From: Turbatrix aceti | Lineage: Eukaryota > Nematoda > Chromadorea > Rhabditida > Panagrolaimidae | Assembly (NCBI GenBank): GCA_963969345.1 | Contig: OZ017767.1 | Location: forward strand, 11,352,471 to 11,416,470 | Direction: 5' to 3' | DNA length: 64,000 nucleotides | Part shown: one piece after another, positions 57,901 through 64,000 of the stretch | Numbering within the stretch: position 1 is the first letter of the stretch | Layout: every line of letters begins with the position of its first letter | Notes under the pieces: model-generated | The model's database searches: none | What the model saw: only the letters and a program-made list of their open reading frames with translations | What the model was told of the DNA's origin: nothing | Translations under genes and position numbers: made by a program

Positions 57901-59471
57901 GTTTTTGTTTTCTTTCAGGCTGATTACTGGTGTTAACAGCTATCATTTGCCATCACGTTTCGAAGATAAACTTCGGAAACAAGAATTTTGGAATTTTGGG
58001 ATAAAGCGCGGATATAGGCTTTATCCAACCCCTGGTCACAGATTGAGCTTATGTTTTGCTTCCGGCAGATTCTTGGTGTGATTATCGTTTGCCGTCGCGT
58101 TTCGAAGATAAACTCCGGATACAGGCATTTTGGAATTTTGGGATAAAGCGCGGATATAGGCTTTATCCAACCCCTGGTCACAGATTGAGCTTATGTTTTG
58201 CTTCCGGCAGATTCCTGGTGTGATTATCGTTTGCCGTCGCGTTTCGAAGATAAACTTCGGAAACAAGCATTTTGGAATTTTGGGATAAAGCACGGATAAA
58301 GGCAATATCCGATCTACGGTCACAGATATGATCTTTGTTTTGTATTAAGCAGATTACTGGTGTGAACAGCTATCATTTGCCATCGCGTTTCGAAGGTAAA
58401 CTCCGGATACAGGCATTTTGGAATTTTGGGATAAAGCGCGGATATAGGCTTTATCCAACCCCTGGTCACAGATTGAGCTTATGTTTTGCTTCCGGCAGAT
58501 TCCTGGTGTGATTATCGTTTGCCGTCGCGTTTCGAAGATAAACTTCGGAAACAAGCATTTTGGAATTTTGGGATAAAGCACGGATAAAGGCAATATCCGA
58601 TCTACGGTCACAGATATGATCTTTGTTTTGTATTAAGCAGATTACTGGTGTGAACAGCTATCATTTGCCATCGCGTTTCGAAGGTAAACTCCGGATACAG
58701 GCATTTTGGAATTTTGGGATAAAGCGCGGATATAGGCTTTATCCAACCCCTAGTCACAGATTGAGCTTATGTTTTGCTTCCGGCAGATTCCTGGTGTGAT
58801 TAGCTATCGTTTGCCGTCGCGTTTCGAAGATAAACTTCGGAAACAAGCATTTTGGAATTTTGGGATAAAGCGCGGATATAGACTTTATCCAATCCGTGGT
58901 CACAGATTTATATTTTTTTATCCGGTTTACAGCAAGTGTTAGGCTTTTATTTTGTTTTTGGCAGATTCAGTACCCGTGTTTGACATTTTAAAAGTACAAA
59001 GCAGGTGCCTTATCGTGTCTTCACCTTCCTATTGATCACGAAACACCGAAAAAAAGCAACAAAAAGCGAAAAAACGATTAAAAAAAATAAAAAAACGAGA
59101 AAACACGATCGAACGGTGCAAAAAGTCAAAAATTCAAATTCTGATGCTCCTACAACGAAAGTTATAATCTAAAATGAAAAATAAAAATAAAAATGCGCAC
59201 GCGGTACTCTTGCAACGAAAATCTGAGATTTCGCTTCGAGACCACTCAGCCCCCCCCCTAATTGTGTTCTCAAAATTAGCGCTGAAAAAAACACCCGCTC
59301 AATTATTATCCGCTCAGTTATGAATGACGCTCACTTTTCTTACGCTGAAATAATCTACGCTGAATTCGTCTTCCGCTTATTTTTACTCCGCTGAAATGTC
59401 TGTTGCGCTGTATTTTGCTCCGCTGAAAAGTACACTGTGCTGAAAAATGCATTACGCTGAATCGACCTAGA
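57901..59471 (-). repeat. Right terminal inverted repeat with internal tandem array
   Basis: Reverse-complement counterpart of the left end. About seven ~150-bp units (57.93-58.91 kb) alternate the same two types, with TTTTGGAATTTTGGGATAAA at each boundary. They are followed outward by CCTTCCTATTGATCACG, the CGAGAAAACACGA segment and CTCCGCTGAAA motifs up to the gap. Confidence 0.85.
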
Positions 59472-59671
59472 NNNNNNNNNNNNNNNNNNNNNNNNNNNNN
59501 NNNNNNNNNNNNNNNNNNNNNNNNNNNNNNNNNNNNNNNNNNNNNNNNNNNNNNNNNNNNNNNNNNNNNNNNNNNNNNNNNNNNNNNNNNNNNNNNNNNN
59601 NNNNNNNNNNNNNNNNNNNNNNNNNNNNNNNNNNNNNNNNNNNNNNNNNNNNNNNNNNNNNNNNNNNNNNN
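59472..59671. other. Assembly gap (200 N)
   Basis: Exactly 200 unknown bases, probably a fixed-size scaffold gap. It cuts off the outer end of the right inverted repeat, as expected where repeats break an assembly. Confidence 0.98.
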
Positions 59672-60977
59672 TGTATTTAGAAACGTACTTGTTTTTGTAC
59701 AAAAAGTATACCATTTCTTTTGCAAAAAAAGTAACGTTTTTTGTTAAATTGAAATTTATATCTACCAAGCGCTTTTTTAAGTGTACAATACCCAATTAAA
59801 ACTTTTTTTATTTATTTATTTCACCATTACTCAGTGGTTAGTTATCATTAGACCAGATGTTAGGAGGCACAACAATTAAAACTTATTACAGTTTAAATAA
59901 TCGTCATCTGAATTTATGAATTTTTAGCGCTTCATGTATTCATCACCAATTCATTAATAAATTTGAACGGTTTTGCATTTATGTACATGTCTCTGAAAAT
60001 GTTATCAATACCAAAAACCTATGAATTTTTTGTAACATAAAAGAAGCAAGGAACTTTTGTTCCTCGTCCATTCGGTTAAAAGAAAAACATGTTTACTAAC
60101 ATTAACGTTTGCGAATAATAGTACAAATGAAAAACAAAAGAAAGTATGTAAAACATCTGATTTATATTTAAAAACAAAAAAAATAGGTAGTAAACAGATT
60201 TTACAGCAACAACAGAACACAAATCTATTGTGATTGTCCACATGTTTGAACATGATGCAACGTAGCAAAGTATTTGATATATTCGATTCTGCAAACCATA
60301 TATAAATTATTCAAAATCGCGGATGTAAATCGCCATGTAGTATCACACCTTGCATTTGTTTTCAAAAATTGGTGAAGTTGCATCATCCGATAATAAAAAA
60401 AATACATGTACTGCAATTCGTATGCTGTATGGCAGTTGTAAAAAATTTTTGAAATGTTTCACTTTATTATCATAAAAAATAACAGTTGTTTTTTTGTAAT
60501 CGGAGATAAGATTTTGATATTTAAAAAAATGAACGAAAGAAAATGTTTTTGACAATGTTCGCAAATTATCATTTTTTTCAGTGCAAAACTCATTTCTGTG
60601 ATATTATAACACCTTGCTAAAAACGTCTGATTATTGCTTTTCCTTTTTGCACCACAAGTTTGCCTAAAAAATGCACAAGAGAATGATTTCTGTATTGCTC
60701 GGATGGACGGACGAGTCGAGTCGTTACATAAACAATTGAAGTTCGCAGTCATCAGCGATGCTGGAGGAAGACAACTCCCAGCTTGCATCCAGGCGGCTTT
60801 TCGAAACAAAGGCAGCCGTTTGGGGAAACATAACCATTTCTTAAACGACCAAAAAAAGTGACTTTCGATCCTAGACGACCACTGACAGGAGGAGGAGAAA
60901 AATAAACTTGTAAATTGCTACCAGTCCGGCGGCATCTGTCAGTTGTGGCTTTACTCTACTGCCTAGACTAGTACAAG
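59672..60977. other. Region between the gap and the secreted-protein gene
   Basis: AT-rich. Contains the LINE-tail copy B at 59.80-59.87 kb. A plus-strand frame at 60634-60861 is GC-richer than its surroundings but has no splice or homology support. The rest shows nothing. Confidence 0.4.
59803..59872 (-). mobile_element. Non-LTR retrotransposon/SINE 3' tail, copy B
   Basis: Same ~65-bp unit as at 11.0 kb, on the minus strand, running from TTGTGCCTCCTAACATCTGG to an AAATAAATAAA tail. Confidence 0.6.
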
Positions 60978-62273
60978 ATGGTTGGTCAGAAAATAAATGT
61001 TTCTGGGCTTTCTTGGATGCTGCTGGTGCTTCTTGGGCTTTCAATGGTACACATGGGTAGCGCCTTCGACGAAGCCGAAGACGCGTTGAGGATTTTCAAT
61101 GAACTCAGGCGAGCTGGCAGGTGAGTTACTTTTTTTTATTTCAAAAAACATCTATCGTATGTATAGTTGGAACGTTTAGCTGTTTGTTTATTCGCTAGTT
61201 TTTAATTTTCGAATAAATCACGTTTGCTAACGTAAACCAAAAAATAAAATCCGTTTATTTGTTTTTTTCCGAAGAATTTTTTTATGAACACAAAAATTGT
61301 ACAATAAAAAAATGAAAAAAAATGTATATTCCACTTGAGACCATACACGGCTTCAATGGGACCTTCAAGGTCTACAACGGGACCTTCGACGTCTACAACG
61401 GGACCTTCGACGTCTTCAACGGGACCTTCAACAACTACAACGGGACCTTTAACGACTACAACAAGACCATCAAAATTTATCCGGTGCGCTTCGGGTACCA
61501 AAAAACTTCTGAGAACAAAATTCTGGCGTTTGAATATTTTTTGATTCTTTTGGCATGGAATTACATTTTCTATTTCTAACACCAAAAAAATTTCAAAAAT
61601 ATAATTTCTTAATACTAAAAAAAAATTTAGACAAAACAAAACAGCCTGCACAGCACTGGATGAAGCCCTGGAACACTCGGTAGCCGACATCGTCGAAGCA
61701 CAGGTCCAAATCGATGGCGTCTTTCAGCGCTACGCCGGCTGGTCGAGACAAGCAATGAGTCGTGTCCTTTCGTCGGGTACGATCAGAGATTTTCTTGCCG
61801 CAGTGCTGGCTCTTCGGGCCGAACTCGGGCCCATTGTCTCTGACACCTTTGAGCTCATCGATGTCGTATCGGATGTCATAGCCTACGCCGACCTTGATCT
61901 TGACTTTGCCGTGAGTCGTCGTCGGTTTCGAACAAACTGGAAGGACTACAATCCGTACAAGAATCTGTCAAAGTACGAAAATGTAGCCCAGGCACAGTCG
62001 ACTGAAACATCTGTCAAACTCACAAGATACCAGAACATTATGGCCTACGCACTCAAGCATTCGTCGACGATTGTCGAACGCACTGGAGAATTTCCAAAGT
62101 ATCAGGGAAATCCAGAGCGCGCTCAGCGTTGGCTCAGCGGCGCACGTGAGATTTTCTACGCCATGTCCGTGAAGTTGAGTGATCGCTGCTTCATCATTCT
62201 CAATCTCATCAAAAATGACTTTTCCGAGTACACTGCCGATGTTGATGCTTTGTATAGAAAGTTGGCAAAATGA
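60978..62273 (+). CDS. Secreted helical protein, unknown family
   Basis: Exons 60978-61120 and 61631-62273 join in phase 2 (AG|GTGAGT ... AATTTAG|A), giving 261 aa. The signal peptide is MVGQKINVSGLSWMLLVLLG with a likely cut after MGSA. The mature part is mostly helical and mixed-charge (FDEAEDALRIFNELRRAG, TACTALDEALEHSVADIVEA, LSSGTIRDFLAAVLALRAEL, DVIAYADLDLDFAVSRRRF), with only two Cys residues, one in TACTAL and one in KLSDRCFIILN. It has no domain that I recognise; a nematode-restricted extracellular protein is likely. AATAAA at 62281. The intron contains the 21-bp minisatellite. Confidence 0.75.
61345..61470 (+). repeat. 21-bp minisatellite, locus 2 (intron)
   Basis: About six units of AACGGGACCTTCGACGTCTAC type in the intron of the secreted-protein gene. 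Being 21 bp long it also stays open as an (F/Y)NGTFDV heptapeptide frame, but it lies between canonical splice sites. Confidence 0.85.
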
Positions 62274-62280
62274 TTGACGG

Positions 62281-62286
62281 AATAAA
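62281..62286 (+). terminator. Poly(A) signal of the secreted-protein gene
   Basis: AATAAA eight bases after the stop codon, with a second AATAAA-like site 30 bases further on. Confidence 0.5.
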
Positions 62287-62341
62287 ATTTAGTTAGATTG
62301 CGTGCGCAGTAGTGAAATAAAAAAATGATGATATTTGTTTA

Positions 62342-62450
62342 ATGGGACTTTCACCGTCTTCAACGGGACCTTCGACGGCTTCAACGGGACCTACGACGGC
62401 TTCAACGGGACCTACGACGGCTTCAACGGGATGTTCGACGTATTAAACAA
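62342..62450 (+). repeat. 21-bp minisatellite, locus 3
   Basis: About five units (TTCAACGGGACCTTCGACGG, TTCAACGGGACCTACGACGG) between the secreted-protein gene and the mannosidase gene. Confidence 0.85.
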
Positions 62451-62738
62451 AATCTTCAAAAATGTTTTTAAACTTGCAAAATTGTTCGGCCAATATCCAT
62501 CATACTAATCTTTATTATCAGAATCAGAAAAAAATCAACACCAATCGTTACCATTGTGACCCGTAAAATGGGAAAGCGGTTAAAGCCTTTTCAAAAGGCA
62601 AAAAAAAAAACCCAAAAATAGTAATATATATCCAGTACTACCATAAAGGGTTGTGCTGTTGTCGCAGATTTTAGATTTCACGTTCCAGGATCACGTCATG
62701 TTCTTTCGATAGGACCCGTGTCTGACCTGACCGCCTCA

Positions 62739-64000
<1,262 letters not shown>

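Larger units (their letters stand above)
45150..59471 (+). mobile_element. Giant Mutator-like (MULE) DNA transposon with long inverted termini
   Basis: The two ends are long imperfect reverse complements: ~45.15-46.55 kb and ~57.9-59.47 kb. Both show, from outside inwards, clusters of TTCAGCGGAG/CTCCGCTGAA motifs, a GAGCGGTCTC-like segment, a T-rich segment with GTGTTTTCTCG and GCTTTTTGTTGC, AATAGGAAGGT, then ~150-bp tandem units. Between them lies the FLYWCH-MULE transposase gene (52988-57044) plus a block of nested insertions. Span about 14.3 kb. The right outer edge touches an N gap, so the terminal bases and target duplication cannot be read. The left edge is set where the end motifs begin (within ~30 bp). 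Confidence 0.85.

Noticed and set aside
60634..60861. Open frame with fairly even composition (ARMDGRVESLHKQLKFAV)
   Set aside because: No supporting splice sites, start context or recognisable homology; may be chance or a gene remnant.
61322..61579. Open frame with repeated FNGTFDV heptapeptide, possible secreted repeat protein
   Set aside because: It is the 21-bp minisatellite read in frame, located in an intron with canonical borders and present elsewhere as non-coding repeats.

Overview
This is a nematode nuclear window, probably rhabditid-type. It is AT-rich with long poly-T/poly-A runs. Genes have short (~45-65 nt) introns ending in TTTTCAG/TTTTAG, likely trans-splice acceptors a few bases before start codons, and a serpentine chemoreceptor of nematode type. 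AKT and SNAP-25 resemble C. elegans AKT-1 and RIC-4 most closely. The species cannot be named from sequence alone. I saw no rRNA, tRNA or CRISPR.

Left part (0.3-35 kb), in order: a chemoreceptor-like GPCR with a long ectodomain and an in-frame TAG (+); an AKT/PKB kinase (+) with a ~6.9 kb intron inside the PH domain and an apparent second first exon; SNAP-25 (-) with two alternative first coding exons 5 kb apart; a 3-TM orphan protein (+); RBX1 (-); a membrane-anchored gamma-glutamyltransferase (-). Gene models were built by joining exons with matching splice phases.

Middle (37-40 kb): exons of two unrecognised genes on opposite strands. The + strand set has an unexplained TAA at one junction. 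From 40.2 to 45.1 kb I see no gene.

45.15-59.47 kb: a ~14.3 kb Mutator-like DNA transposon with ~1.4-1.5 kb terminal inverted repeats, themselves built of ~150-bp tandem units and TTCAGCG-type end motifs. Its right edge runs into a 200-N gap. It carries a seven-exon gene with an open frame throughout (1098 codons): FLYWCH finger, MULE transposase with D-D-E residues, then two C-terminal tandem arrays (24 aa x5, 98 aa x~3). Between the left inverted repeat and this gene is a cluster of younger insertions: a Tc1-like foldback element (TA duplication), an hAT-like element (8-bp duplication), a Harbinger-like element (TAA duplication), GGCGAAGGC palindromes and a decayed Env-like fragment. Another small element sits in the transposase gene's first intron.

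Right part (59.7-64 kb): an orphan secreted protein (+) and the 3' end of a Golgi-type GH47 alpha-mannosidase (-). A 21-bp minisatellite recurs in the non-coding DNA around both genes and again at 44.4 kb.

The named host genes are housekeeping or neuronal and show no operon. The most novel content is the giant MULE, followed by the alternative N-termini of AKT and SNAP-25.
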